Shown here: one piece after another, positions 50,585 through 59,668 of the stretch
Position numbering within the stretch: position 1 is the first letter of the stretch
How the letters are laid out: each line of letters opens with the position of its first letter
NCBI GenBank assembly: GCA_934096235.1
Contig: CAKOLO010000002.1
Coordinates: 379,905-443,904 of the forward strand
Length of the DNA: 64,000 nt
Direction of reading: 5' to 3'
Source of the DNA: an uncultured Bacilli bacterium
GTDB taxonomy: Bacteria; Bacillota_I; Bacilli_A; RF39; UBA660
Notes under the pieces: model-generated
Databases searched by the model: none
Seen by the model: the letters and a program-made list of their open reading frames with translations, nothing else
What the model was told of the DNA's origin: nothing
Program-made: the position numbers and the translations under genes

Positions 50585-50854
50585 ATGTCAAGAAGTTTGA
50601 AAAAAGGACCTTATACATTCCCTAGACTATTAAAAAAAGTTAGAGAATTAAATGAAAAAGGTAAAAAAGAAGTTATAAAAACTTGGTCAAGACGTTCTAC
50701 AATTTATCCTGACTTTGTAGGTCATACATTTGCAGTACACAATGGAAAAGAATTCATTCCTGTATATGTAACTGAAGATATGGTAGGACATAAACTTGGA
50801 GAATTCTCATTAACTCGTAAGTTTACTGGCCACGCTGGCAGCGGTAAGAAGTAG
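50585..50854 (+). CDS. rpsS: 30S ribosomal protein S19
   Basis: 89 residues. SRSLKKGPYTFPRLLKKV opens; TWSRRSTIYPDFVGHTFAVH and KLGEFSLTRKFTGHAG are conserved. Confidence 0.98.
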   Translation: MSRSLKKGPYTFPRLLKKVRELNEKGKKEVIKTWSRRSTIYPDFVGHTFAVHNGKEFIPVYVTEDMVGHKLGEFSLTRKFTGHAGSGKK

Positions 50855-50866
50855 GAGGTAAATTGA

Positions 50867-51217
50867 ATGGAAACTTATAGTATACATAAAGGTGCACAAA
50901 TTGCACCAAGAAAAGCTAGAATGACTCTTGATCTTATCAGAGGTAAGAATGTATCTCAAGCTGAAGCAATTCTACTTACTACAAATACTAAAGCAAGTAG
51001 ATTAATTATTAAAGTTTTAAATTCTGCTGTAGCTAATGCAGTTAATAATTTTGGAGCTAATAAAGAAGATTTAGTTATCAAAGAAACATACATTAACGAA
51101 GGAAGAACTTTAAAGAGAAGAAAAGCTGCATCTCACTCTAGAGTTGCTAAGAATTATCATAGAACAAGTCATATTTATGTATGTGTTACAGATAATATGC
51201 AAAAGAAGGAGGACTAA
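50867..51217 (+). CDS. rplV: 50S ribosomal protein L22
   Basis: 116 residues. IAPRKARMTLDLIRGKNV opens, followed by LNSAVANAVNNFG. The tunnel hairpin is RRKAASHSRVAKNYHRTSH, slightly different from the common RAKGRADRI form. Confidence 0.97.
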   Translation: METYSIHKGAQIAPRKARMTLDLIRGKNVSQAEAILLTTNTKASRLIIKVLNSAVANAVNNFGANKEDLVIKETYINEGRTLKRRKAASHSRVAKNYHRTSHIYVCVTDNMQKKED

Positions 51218-51219
51218 AC

Positions 51220-51897
51220 ATGGGACAAAAGGTAAGTCCAGTCGGACTTAGAATTGGTGTTAATAGAGACTGGGAAAGTAAATGGTATGCACCAACTAAA
51301 GATTTCGCTAAATATTTAAATACTGATTTAAAGATTAGAAAATATTTAGATAAAGAACTAAAAGGATGTTCAGTTGCTTCTATCATAATCGAAAGAAATA
51401 ATAAAAGAACAAATGTTACAATCAATACATCTAAACCTGGTATCATTATTGGTAAAGGTGGGGCTGATATTGAAAGACATAAAAAAGCTTTACAAAAACT
51501 AACTGGTGAAGATATCTATTTATCAATAGTCGAAGTTAAAAATCCTGATTTAAATGCTGCATTAGTAGCTGAATCAATTGCACTTCAAATTCAAAATAGA
51601 GCTTCATTTAGAGCAGTTCAAAAGAGAGCTATTAGAAATACAATGAAAGCAGGAGCTGTAGGTATTAAGGTTGCTGTTTCTGGACGTTTAGCTGGAGCTG
51701 AAATGGCTAGAACTGAATTCTATACTGAAGGAACTGTACCTCTACATACTTTAAGAGCAGATATAGATTATGCTCATAAAGAAGCTGATACTATTTATGG
51801 TAAAATCGGTGTTAAAGTATGGATTTACAAAGGTGAAATACTTCCTGCTAAAAAGATAAAGGGAGGTAATGAAAATGTTAATTCCAAAAAGAACTAA
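51220..51897 (+). CDS. rpsC: 30S ribosomal protein S3
   Basis: 225 residues. MGQKVSPVGLRIGVNRDWES opens; the KH-domain loop is PGIIIGKGGADIE; later RRTEFYTEG-type segment AEMARTEFYTEG and GKIGVKVWIYKGE. Its last 23 bases overlap rplP. Confidence 0.98.
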   Translation: MGQKVSPVGLRIGVNRDWESKWYAPTKDFAKYLNTDLKIRKYLDKELKGCSVASIIIERNNKRTNVTINTSKPGIIIGKGGADIERHKKALQKLTGEDIYLSIVEVKNPDLNAALVAESIALQIQNRASFRAVQKRAIRNTMKAGAVGIKVAVSGRLAGAEMARTEFYTEGTVPLHTLRADIDYAHKEADTIYGKIGVKVWIYKGEILPAKKIKGGNENVNSKKN

Positions 51898-52297
51898 ATA
51901 TAGAAAACCTCATAGAATTAGTTACGAAGGAAAAGCTAAAGGTAACACAGTACTTACTAAAGGTGAATACGGACTAATGGCTAAAGAAGGAGCATACATT
52001 ACTGCTAGACAAATCGAAGCAGCAAGAATCGCTATGACTCGTCATATGAAGAATTTTAAAAGAGGAAAAGTATATATTAACATTTTCCCACACTTAGCAA
52101 GAACTAAGAAACCTGCTGAGGTTCGTATGGGTAGTGGAAAAGGTAATGTTGAAGAATGGGCAGCAGTAGTTAAAGAAGGTAAAATTATGTTTGAAATGAC
52201 TGATGTTACTGAAGAAATAGCTCGTGAAGCTTTCCGTTTAGCATCACATAAACTACCAATTAAAACAAAATTTGTAGCAAAGGAAGTGGCTAAATAA
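51875..52297 (+). CDS. rplP: 50S ribosomal protein L16
   Basis: 140 residues. MLIPKRTKYRKPHR opens and RMGSGKGNVEEWAAVV is conserved. ATG 51875 is chosen over 51869 because GGGAGG is then eight bases away instead of two. Confidence 0.97.
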   Translation: MLIPKRTKYRKPHRISYEGKAKGNTVLTKGEYGLMAKEGAYITARQIEAARIAMTRHMKNFKRGKVYINIFPHLARTKKPAEVRMGSGKGNVEEWAAVVKEGKIMFEMTDVTEEIAREAFRLASHKLPIKTKFVAKEVAK

Positions 52298-52512
52298 TGA
52301 TAAAGATGACTGAAATTAGAAAATTAACCACTGAAGAATTAAATAAGAAACTTGAAGAGAATAAAAAGGAATTATTTAATTTGAAGTTTTCTCTATCAAC
52401 TGGAAATTTAGAAAAACCTCATAGAATTAAAGAATTAAGACATGAAGTTGCTAAAATTAAAACAGTTATTAGAGAAAGAAAATTAAATGAAGGTAAGGAG
52501 GATAGCAAGTAA
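52297..52512 (+). CDS. rpmC: 50S ribosomal protein L29
   Basis: 71 residues. EIRKLTTEELNKKLEENKKE and FNLKFSLSTGNLEKPHRIK are typical. Overlaps both neighbours by one base. The ATG at 52306 is an alternative but further from the site. Confidence 0.96.
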   Translation: MIKMTEIRKLTTEELNKKLEENKKELFNLKFSLSTGNLEKPHRIKELRHEVAKIKTVIRERKLNEGKEDSK

Positions 52513-52769
52513 TGGAAAACAAAAAACAAGAATTAGTTGGTAAAGTTGTTAGTGCAACTAATAATAAAACAATTACAATTGCTGTTGTAACTTATAAAAA
52601 GCATCCACTTTACAATAAAAATGTAAAAACTACTAAAAAGTATGCAGTACATGATGAAGAGAATAAAGCTAAAGTAGGAGATATAGTTAAAGTTGTATCT
52701 TCTCGTCCTCTATCAAAAACTAAAAGATATGTTTTAGATAGTATCATTGAGGAAGCTGTTATTCTTTAA
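52512..52769 (+). CDS. rpsQ: 30S ribosomal protein S17
   Basis: 85 residues. LVGKVVSATNNKTITIAV, KHPLYNKNVKTTKKYAVHDE and GDIVKVVSSRPLSKTKRY are standard. Confidence 0.97.
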   Translation: MENKKQELVGKVVSATNNKTITIAVVTYKKHPLYNKNVKTTKKYAVHDEENKAKVGDIVKVVSSRPLSKTKRYVLDSIIEEAVIL

Positions 52770-52787
52770 TTAAGAAAGGAGAGAGTT

Positions 52788-53156
52788 ATGATACAACCAG
52801 AAAGCCGTTTAAAGGTAGCTGACAATTCAGGCGCTCGTGAAATCTTAGTAATCAGAGTACTTGGTGGAAGTAAAGTTAAAAGCGGTAATATAGGAGATGT
52901 TGTTGTTGGTACAGTAAAGAAAGCTATCCCAAATTCAAACACTCCAAAAGGAAAAGTAGTAAAAGCTGTTATTGTTAGAACAGTACAAGGTGTTAGTAGA
53001 GCAGACGGAAGTCATATTAAATTTGATGACAATGCTTGCGTACTAATTAAAGATGATAATAGTCCTGTAGGAACTCGTGTTCTAGGACCTGTAGCTCGTG
53101 AACTTCGTGATAAGAACTATATGAAAATTGTTTCACTAGCTCCAGAAGTATTATAG
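52788..53156 (+). CDS. rplN: 50S ribosomal protein L14
   Basis: 122 residues, standard. MIQPESRLKVADNSGARE opens and FDDNACVLI with GTRVLGPVARELRDK closes. Confidence 0.98.
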   Translation: MIQPESRLKVADNSGAREILVIRVLGGSKVKSGNIGDVVVGTVKKAIPNSNTPKGKVVKAVIVRTVQGVSRADGSHIKFDDNACVLIKDDNSPVGTRVLGPVARELRDKNYMKIVSLAPEVL

Positions 53157-53165
53157 GAGGCTAAC

Positions 53166-53462
53166 ATGAAGATAAAAGTTGGAGATAACGTACGTGTTAT
53201 TACAGGAAGTAATAAAGGAAAAGAAGGTAAAGTACTTAACGTACTTAGAAAAGATAATAGAGTAGTTGTTGACGGTGTTAATATCGTTAAAAAACATGTT
53301 AAACCAAATCGTACTAACGAATCTGGTGGAATATTAGAAGTAGAAGCTCCTATTCATATTTCTAACGTTAAAGTATTAACTAAAGAATCTAAAAAAGAAG
53401 TAAAAAAGGAAGTTAAAGAAAAAAAGGCTTCTAAGAAAAAAGATGAAAAAGAAAGTAAGTAG
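53166..53462 (+). CDS. rplX: 50S ribosomal protein L24
   Basis: 98 residues. The KOW motif GDNVRVITGSNKGKEGKVL and IVKKHVKPN are present. The last 25 residues are a low-complexity Lys/Glu tail in place of the usual C-terminus. Confidence 0.96.
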   Translation: MKIKVGDNVRVITGSNKGKEGKVLNVLRKDNRVVVDGVNIVKKHVKPNRTNESGGILEVEAPIHISNVKVLTKESKKEVKKEVKEKKASKKKDEKESK

Positions 53463-53469
53463 GTGAATT

Positions 53470-54009
53470 ATGGAAACATTAAAAAAATTATATGAAGAAG
53501 AAATAGTTCCAAATTTAACTAAAAAGTTTAACTACACTACTAAAATGCAAGTTCCACGTTTAGAAAAAATTGTTCTAAATATGGGTGTAGGAGATGCTAT
53601 TAATGATCAAAAGTTTTTAGATGCTGCTGTTCGTGACTTAGAAGCTATATCTGGTCAAAAGCCAGTAGTAACTACTGCTAAAAAGTCAATAGCAGGTTTC
53701 AAACTTAGAGAAGGAAATAAAATTGGTTGTAAGGTTACTTTAAGAGGAGATAATATGTATAACTTCTTAAATAAACTAATTACAATCGCTCTTCCAAGAG
53801 TTAGAGACTTTAGAGGTATTTCTAAGAATAGTTTTGATGGAAGAGGTAATTATACTCTTGGTATCAAAGAACAATTAGTATTTCCTGAAGTAGAATATGA
53901 TCAAGTTATTAAGGTTAGAGGTTTAGATATCGTTATGGTAACTACTGCTAATACTAATGAAGAAGCTCTAGCATTATTAACTGAATTTGGGTTACCTTTT
54001 AGAAAGTAG
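53470..54009 (+). CDS. rplE: 50S ribosomal protein L5
   Basis: 179 residues. QVPRLEKIVLNMGVGDA, the 5S contact region SIAGFKLREGNKIGCKVTLR and FRGISKNSFDGRGNYTLGI are conserved. Confidence 0.98.
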   Translation: METLKKLYEEEIVPNLTKKFNYTTKMQVPRLEKIVLNMGVGDAINDQKFLDAAVRDLEAISGQKPVVTTAKKSIAGFKLREGNKIGCKVTLRGDNMYNFLNKLITIALPRVRDFRGISKNSFDGRGNYTLGIKEQLVFPEVEYDQVIKVRGLDIVMVTTANTNEEALALLTEFGLPFRK

Positions 54010-54023
54010 GAAAGGAAATATTT

Positions 54024-54209
54024 ATGGCAAAGAAAAGTAAAGTTATAGCTCAACAAAGAGGTAGTAAATTCTCAACTAGAAATTATTCTAGATGTACTAG
54101 ATGTGGTCGTCCACATGGTGTATTAAGTAAATTTGGTCTATGCCGTATTTGCTTTAGAGAATTAGCATATAAAGGACAAATTCCTGGTGTTAAAAAATCA
54201 AGTTGGTAA
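54024..54209 (+). CDS. rpsZ: 30S ribosomal protein S14, zinc type
   Basis: 61 residues, the short zinc-binding S14 of Gram-positives. Four Cys as CTRCGRPHG and CRICFRE. AKKSKVIAQQRGSKF opens. A 148-base gap to rpsH follows, the largest break in this operon. Confidence 0.96.
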   Translation: MAKKSKVIAQQRGSKFSTRNYSRCTRCGRPHGVLSKFGLCRICFRELAYKGQIPGVKKSSW

Positions 54210-54357
54210 TATTATTAATGGATAAAATCCATTAATGTTACTTACTAAGTTGTATATCTTTGTTAGATATTACATAAAAAATAATTTAAAAATCGCAGGA
54301 GTATTCCTGTAAAACCAAACATTAACAGGCGAGTGTTAATAAGAAGGGAGGCCTATA
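54210..54357 (+). promoter_or_regulatory. structured spacer before rpsH
   Basis: Contains a perfect 10-bp hairpin ATTAATGGAT/ATCCATTAAT (54214-54236), then ATATCT/AGATAT (54254-54270), CAGGA/TCCTG (54296-54309) and ATTAAC/GTTAAT (54321-54340), just before GGGAGG. The first has no T-tail, so it is not a simple terminator. In E. coli S8 represses the spc operon by binding RNA; a similar role here is inference. Confidence 0.5.
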
Positions 54358-54753
54358 ATGGTTAATGACACTATAGCAGATATGCTTACAAGAATTCGTA
54401 ATGCTAATGCTATGAAGTACAAAACTGTTGAAATACCTGGTACTAAAATGACTAAGGGTATTGCAGATATTTTAACTAAAGAAGGTTTTATTGATGGTTA
54501 TGATACTAATAAATTAGCTGTTGGTGAAATGATCGTGTTAAACCTTAAATATTCAAAAACTAAAGAAAGAGTAATCACTGGCTTAAAAAGAATAAGTAAA
54601 CCAGGATTACGTGTATATGCTAAAGCTGATGAAATGCCAAGAGTTCTTAATGGACTAGGTATAGCTATTGTTTCTACATCAGAAGGTCTTATGACTGATA
54701 AGGAAGCTAGAGCTAAAAAACTTGGTGGAGAAGTTTTAGCTTACGTATGGTAG
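54358..54753 (+). CDS. rpsH: 30S ribosomal protein S8
   Basis: 131 residues. DTIADMLTRIRNANAMK opens; RISKPGLRVYAKADEMP and LGIAIVSTSEGLMTDKEAR are conserved. Possible autoregulator through the structured upstream spacer. Confidence 0.98.
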   Translation: MVNDTIADMLTRIRNANAMKYKTVEIPGTKMTKGIADILTKEGFIDGYDTNKLAVGEMIVLNLKYSKTKERVITGLKRISKPGLRVYAKADEMPRVLNGLGIAIVSTSEGLMTDKEARAKKLGGEVLAYVW

Positions 54754-54760
54754 GTGTGTT

Positions 54761-55306
54761 ATGAGTAGAATCGGAAATAGAATATTAGCTATTCCATCTG
54801 GAGTAGAAGTTACTGTTGATGGAAATAAAGTAACAACAAAAGGACCAAAAGGAACATTAGAATTCAATTTTAAGAATGAAAATGTTAATGTTAAAGTTGA
54901 AGATGGTAAAGTAGTAACTACTAGAAACAATGATTTAAAAGTTTCTAAACAATTACACGGAACTACAAATTCAATTATAAACAATATGTTAATCGGTGTT
55001 AGTGAAGGATTTAAACGTGAACTAGAAATCAATGGTGTTGGTTATAGATTCCAAGTACAAGGAAATAAAATTATTATTTCTGCTGGATATAGTCATCCTG
55101 TTGAGTTAGTTATTCCAGAAGGATTAAAAGTTGAAATGCCTGAAAAATCTACTACTGAATTAATAATTAGCGGATATGACAAACAATTAGTATCAGAATT
55201 TGCTGCTAATGTTAGAAAAGTAAGACAACCAGAACCATATAAGGGTAAAGGTATTAAGTATAAAGATGAACATATCCGTCGTAAAGAAGGAAAGAAAGCT
55301 GCATAG
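54761..55306 (+). CDS. rplF: 50S ribosomal protein L6
   Basis: 181 residues, two-lobed. MSRIGNRILAIPSGVEVT opens and RQPEPYKGKGIKYKDEHIRR closes. Confidence 0.98.
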   Translation: MSRIGNRILAIPSGVEVTVDGNKVTTKGPKGTLEFNFKNENVNVKVEDGKVVTTRNNDLKVSKQLHGTTNSIINNMLIGVSEGFKRELEINGVGYRFQVQGNKIIISAGYSHPVELVIPEGLKVEMPEKSTTELIISGYDKQLVSEFAANVRKVRQPEPYKGKGIKYKDEHIRRKEGKKAA

Positions 55307-55319
55307 GAGGTAAAAGGAA

Positions 55320-55673
55320 ATGATAAAAAAAGAATCAAAAAATGTTACAAGAATTAAAAGACATAAAAAAATCAGACAAACATTGTCTGGTACTGAATCA
55401 ACTCCTAGACTTTGTGTTTTTAGAAGTAATACAGCTATTTATGCACAATTAATCGATGATGTTAAGGGTGTTACATTAGCTAGTTCATCTTCTTTAGAAC
55501 TAAAACTTAAAAATAATAATCTTGAAGCAGCTACTGCAGTAGGAAAAGATATTGCAGAAAAAGCTAAAAAAGCAAAGATCAAAACAGTTGTATTTGATCG
55601 TGGCGGATATCTATATCACGGACGTGTTAAAGCATTAGCTGATGCAGCTCGTGAAAATGGACTAGAATTCTAG
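55320..55673 (+). CDS. rplR: 50S ribosomal protein L18
   Basis: 117 residues. RIKRHKKIRQTLSGTESTPR and FDRGGYLYHGRVKALADAAR are standard. 5S rRNA binding. Confidence 0.97.
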   Translation: MIKKESKNVTRIKRHKKIRQTLSGTESTPRLCVFRSNTAIYAQLIDDVKGVTLASSSSLELKLKNNNLEAATAVGKDIAEKAKKAKIKTVVFDRGGYLYHGRVKALADAARENGLEF

Positions 55674-55684
55674 GGAGGAAACGT

Positions 55685-56200
55685 ATGGACGGTAAAAGAA
55701 GAACTGATCGTGAACCTAAGAAACTTTATGAAGATAAAATTATCTCTATAGGAAAAGTTACAAAGGTTACACAAGGTGGACGTAATTTTAGATTTTCAGC
55801 TACAGTTGCTGTAGGAGATAGAAAAGGTAAAGTTGGAATTGGTACAGGTAAATCTAAAGAAATTCCAGTTGCTGTAAGCAAAGCAATTAAGGAAGCTGAA
55901 AAGAATATTGTACATGTAGATTTAGTTGATAATAGAACTATATCTCATGAAGTTACTGGTATATGTGGAGCTGCTAAAGTGTTAATTAGACCTGCTAAAG
56001 CTGGTCGTGGAATTATCGCTGGTGGAGCATCAAGAATAGTTTTAGAACTTGCTGGTGTTAAAGATGTTGTTGCTAAATCTTTAGGAAGCAATACACAAAT
56101 TAATACTGCTAAAGCTACTATTAAAGCTTTAGAATCTCAAAGAACTATTGAACATGTTGCTAGTCTTCGTGGTAAAACTGTTGAGGAGGTCTTAAAATAA
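55685..56200 (+). CDS. rpsE: 30S ribosomal protein S5
   Basis: 171 residues. The RNA-binding double-stranded motif KVTQGGRNFRFSATVAVGD and GRGIIAGGASRIVLELAG are present. Directly followed by rplO; the L30 gene that normally lies between is absent. Confidence 0.98.
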   Translation: MDGKRRTDREPKKLYEDKIISIGKVTKVTQGGRNFRFSATVAVGDRKGKVGIGTGKSKEIPVAVSKAIKEAEKNIVHVDLVDNRTISHEVTGICGAAKVLIRPAKAGRGIIAGGASRIVLELAGVKDVVAKSLGSNTQINTAKATIKALESQRTIEHVASLRGKTVEEVLK

Positions 56201-56643
56201 TGAAATTACATGAATTAAATAGATTAGAAGGATCAACTCATAGAAGAAAAGTTGTCGGACGTGGACCAGGAAGTGGACATGGTAAGACATCAACTCGTGG
56301 TGAAAAAGGACAAAAAGCTAGAAGTGGCGCATCAATTCATCCATGGTTTGAAGGTGGACAAACTCCTTTATATAAGAGACTACCTAGACGTGGATTCTCA
56401 AATGCAAGATTTGAAAAGAAATATGCAATTGTTAATGTATCAGATTTAAATAGATTTAAAGATGGAGATGTAATTACTCCTGAAGTATTAAAAGAATCTG
56501 GATTAGTGAAAAAAGAATTATGCGGAATCAAAGTATTAGGAAATGGTAAATTAGAAAAGAAATTAACTGTTAAAGCTAATGTATTTACTAATTCTGCTAT
56601 TACTAAAATTGAGGAATTGGGTGGAACTACGGAGGTGATTTAA
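56200..56643 (+). CDS. rplO: 50S ribosomal protein L15
   Basis: 147 residues. VVGRGPGSGHGKTSTRGEKG and FEGGQTPLYKRLPRRGF are conserved. Overlaps rpsE by one base and precedes secY by one base. Confidence 0.97.
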   Translation: MKLHELNRLEGSTHRRKVVGRGPGSGHGKTSTRGEKGQKARSGASIHPWFEGGQTPLYKRLPRRGFSNARFEKKYAIVNVSDLNRFKDGDVITPEVLKESGLVKKELCGIKVLGNGKLEKKLTVKANVFTNSAITKIEELGGTTEVI

Positions 56644-56644
56644 G

Positions 56645-57898
56645 ATGTTTGCTACTTTTAAGCAAATATTTAGATCTTCTAACAAAGATTTAAGAGCAAG
56701 AATATTATTTACATTAGGTGTATTATTCATTTTTGCTTTAGGTAATTCCATAACTATTCCTGGTATGAATGTTATTACTGGAGATATTGGATTTTTAGAA
56801 TTATTTAATGCTATGAGTGGTGGAGGTTTAAAGCAATTCTCTATATTCGCTTTAGGTGTTATGCCTTATATTACTGCATCAATTATTATTCAAATTCTTC
56901 AAATGGATATTATTCCTTATTTTAAAGAATTAAAAGAAATGGGAGAAGAAGGACGTAGAAAAATTGCTAAGATAACTAGATATTCTGGTTTAGCCATAGC
57001 GTTTATTCAAGGTTTCTTCTATCCAATGATGTTCTTAGGTAAAACACAAGAACCTATGATGTATTTCAAAATTGCTATTATCTTAACAGCTGGTACTGCC
57101 TTCTTGTTATGGTTAGGTGATGAGATTACAAATAAAGGAATTGGAAATGGCGTTTCATTAATAATTATGGCTGGTATTGTTAATACATTACCAAGTATGT
57201 TTGTAACGGCATTTCAATCATTGATTCCAAATGCAAATAATGAAGTGTTGGCTTGGACTAAATTTATAATTTTTGTTCTATTATATATATTTATAGTAGT
57301 TGGAGTTATATTTGTTGAACAGGCTGAAAGACGTATACCAATTCAATATTCAAATAGAAGTTCATCAAGTTATGGTGGGCAACAAACATTCTTACCATTA
57401 AAATTGAATTCTGCAAATGTAATGCCTGTAATTATTGCAAGTGTTATAATGGGAATTCCATCAATTCTTGCTTATTTTATTAAGAATGCGAAGGTAATTA
57501 GTTTCTTAAATAATTATTTATCAACATCTAAACCAGTTGGTTTTGTGATTTATATATTATTAATAGTTGCATTTACTTATATATATACATTCTTAACAAT
57601 TAACCCAGAAGAATTGAGTAAAAATTTAAACAAAAATGGTGGCTATATTCCTGGTGTTAGACCTGGAAGTGAAACTAAAAAATATATATCAAAAATTTTA
57701 GGAAGAATAACATTTATGGGAGCATTTTTTATAGCTCTATTAGCATCTATACCAACTATATTTACTGCTTTAACTGGTCTTCCAGAAACTGTTAAATTAG
57801 GTGGTACATCAATGTTAATTGCTGTTGGTGTTCTTCTTGAAACATATAAGCAACTTGAAAGTTCTGTTGCATCTAGAAATTATAATAATAGGAGATAA
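56645..57898 (+). CDS. secY: preprotein translocase channel SecY
   Basis: Main channel subunit of the Sec translocon, partner of SecA. 417 residues with about ten membrane helices. FALGVMPYITASIIIQIL, the loop QAERRIPIQYSNR and FTYIYTFLTINPEELSKNL are typical. Slightly shorter than Bacillus SecY. Adk starts two bases after its stop. Confidence 0.97.
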   Translation: MFATFKQIFRSSNKDLRARILFTLGVLFIFALGNSITIPGMNVITGDIGFLELFNAMSGGGLKQFSIFALGVMPYITASIIIQILQMDIIPYFKELKEMGEEGRRKIAKITRYSGLAIAFIQGFFYPMMFLGKTQEPMMYFKIAIILTAGTAFLLWLGDEITNKGIGNGVSLIIMAGIVNTLPSMFVTAFQSLIPNANNEVLAWTKFIIFVLLYIFIVVGVIFVEQAERRIPIQYSNRSSSSYGGQQTFLPLKLNSANVMPVIIASVIMGIPSILAYFIKNAKVISFLNNYLSTSKPVGFVIYILLIVAFTYIYTFLTINPEELSKNLNKNGGYIPGVRPGSETKKYISKILGRITFMGAFFIALLASIPTIFTALTGLPETVKLGGTSMLIAVGVLLETYKQLESSVASRNYNNRR

Positions 57899-57899
57899 T

Positions 57900-58547
57900 A
57901 TGAATTTAATTTTAATTGCACCACCTGCAGCAGGTAAAGGGACACTTGCTTCAATGTTAACAAGCAAATATGGACTTGTAAGTATCTCTGCTGGTGAACT
58001 TTTGAGGGGTGTTGATCCAACAACTGAACTTGGAAAACAAATTAGAGAAATTCAATCAAGACGTGAATTAGTTAGTGATACAATTACTAATCAATTAATG
58101 AAAGAAAGATTAATGAAAGATGATGTTAAAAATGGATTTATACTTGATGGATATCCAAGACATATGCCTCAAGTAGAAGCTGTTGAAAGAATATCTGAAG
58201 AATTAAATCTAAAAATTGATTATGCAGTTTATCTTAATGTAGATTATGAAACTGCTTTAAAGAGAACTTTAGGTAGACAAATATGTCCTAAGTGTAAAAA
58301 AACATATAATCGTTTAACTGGAGTTAATGCTCCATTAAAAGATGGAATATGTAATGATTGTGGTGTAGAATTAACTGTTCGCAATGATGATAACGAAGAA
58401 ACATTTAAAAAGGGTTTCTCAATGTTTATTGAAAATTGTACACCAGTTATTGAATATTATAGAAACAAAGGTATTTTAATTGAATTAAATGCTAATGGTT
58501 CTGCTGATGACACAATGAAAGAGTTTGAGAATATTATAAGGAAGTAA
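57900..58547 (+). CDS. adk: adenylate kinase, zinc-lid type
   Basis: 215 residues. P-loop APPAAGKGT (residues 7-15) differs from the common GPPGAGKGT at two Gly-to-Ala positions. LDGYPRHMPQVE and a four-Cys lid (CPKCKKTY, then CNDCG) follow. ATG 57900 with AGGAGA is the start; a longer frame would run inside secY. Confidence 0.96.
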   Translation: MNLILIAPPAAGKGTLASMLTSKYGLVSISAGELLRGVDPTTELGKQIREIQSRRELVSDTITNQLMKERLMKDDVKNGFILDGYPRHMPQVEAVERISEELNLKIDYAVYLNVDYETALKRTLGRQICPKCKKTYNRLTGVNAPLKDGICNDCGVELTVRNDDNEETFKKGFSMFIENCTPVIEYYRNKGILIELNANGSADDTMKEFENIIRK

Positions 58548-58551
58548 TAAG

Positions 58552-59301
58552 ATGATTAGTATTAAAAATGAACAAGAAATTGAATTAATGAGAATATCTG
58601 GTCAAATAACTTATGGAGCTCTATCAGGTTTGAAAGATTTTATAAAACCTGGTATAACAACAAAAGATATTGACAAATATTGTTATGATTATATAATAAG
58701 TCATGACGCCGTTCCATCATTTCTTGGTTATGAGGGGTTTCCAGCAACTGCATGTGTTAGTATTAACGATATGGTAGTTCATGGAATCCCTGACGATACT
58801 GTCATTAAAGATGGAGATATTGTGTCAGTTGATCTTGGATCAATTTATAAAGGTTATCACTCAGATTCTGCTTATACTTATATAGTTGGTAAAACTAGTA
58901 AGAAAAATAAGAAATTTGTTAGTGATACACAGAAAGCTTTGTACAAAGGTATTTCTGTAATTAAAGAGGGTATTAAACTAAACCAAGTTTGTTCTGCGAT
59001 AGGTAGGGTTGCTAAAGAGAATCATTATGGAGTATTTACTTGTTTAACTGGACATGGTGTTGGACGAGATCTTCATGAAGATCCATATATTCCTAATCTT
59101 AGTAATCATGAAAGTGAAGGAATCATACTTAAAGCAGGTATGACTTTAGCAATAGAGCCAATGTTTAGTTTAGGTACAAAAGAAGTGTGGCTTCTTCCAG
59201 ATGAATGGGGAATTGTTACTCAAGATGGAAGCTTAGCAGCTCACTTCGAACATACAATTCTTGTAACTAAAGATGGTTATGAGATATTAACAGGAGAGTG
59301 A
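58552..59301 (+). CDS. map: methionine aminopeptidase
   Basis: Type I enzyme, 249 residues. Five metal ligands are seen: Asp in VSVDLGS, Asp in YHSDSAYT, His in TGHGVGRDLHEDP, Glu in AIEPMFS and Glu in AHFEHTI. Coupled to adk (four-base gap) and infA (three). Confidence 0.97.
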   Translation: MISIKNEQEIELMRISGQITYGALSGLKDFIKPGITTKDIDKYCYDYIISHDAVPSFLGYEGFPATACVSINDMVVHGIPDDTVIKDGDIVSVDLGSIYKGYHSDSAYTYIVGKTSKKNKKFVSDTQKALYKGISVIKEGIKLNQVCSAIGRVAKENHYGVFTCLTGHGVGRDLHEDPYIPNLSNHESEGIILKAGMTLAIEPMFSLGTKEVWLLPDEWGIVTQDGSLAAHFEHTILVTKDGYEILTGE

Positions 59302-59304
59302 AAA

Positions 59305-59526
59305 ATGGCCAAGGAAAAAGACGGTTATATTGAACTTGAAGGAAAGGTATTAGAAATTTTACCTGGAGGAGACTTCAAAGTAAAATTAGATAATGGGCAC
59401 ATAGTAGAAGCTCGCGTTTCTGGAAAAATGCGCTTAAACATGATTCGTATTTACCCAGGTGATACTGTGCTTATGGAAATACCTATTTGTGATTTAACAC
59501 GTGGGCGTATAATTTATAGAAAGTAA
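59305..59526 (+). CDS. infA: translation initiation factor IF-1
   Basis: 73 residues. S1-like OB fold: EKDGYIELEGKVLEILPGG, VSGKMRLNMIRIYPGD, DLTRGRIIYR. Confidence 0.98.
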   Translation: MAKEKDGYIELEGKVLEILPGGDFKVKLDNGHIVEARVSGKMRLNMIRIYPGDTVLMEIPICDLTRGRIIYRK

Positions 59527-59541
59527 ATGGAGGGATTGAAC

Positions 59542-59655
59542 GTGAAAGTAAGACCATCAGTAAAAAAGATTTGCGATAAATGCAAAATTATTAAAAGAAA
59601 CGGAAAAGTTAGGGTAATTTGTGAAAATCCTAAACATAAACAAAGACAAGGTTAA
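59542..59655 (+). CDS. rpmJ: 50S ribosomal protein L36
   Basis: 37 residues, zinc type: CDKCKIIKRNGKVRVIC followed by ENPKHKQRQG gives the Cys-Cys-Cys-His ligands. GTG start with GGAGGG 9 bases upstream. Standard place between infA and rpsM. Confidence 0.96.
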   Translation: MKVRPSVKKICDKCKIIKRNGKVRVICENPKHKQRQG

Positions 59656-59668
59656 GTAGGAGGAAGAT

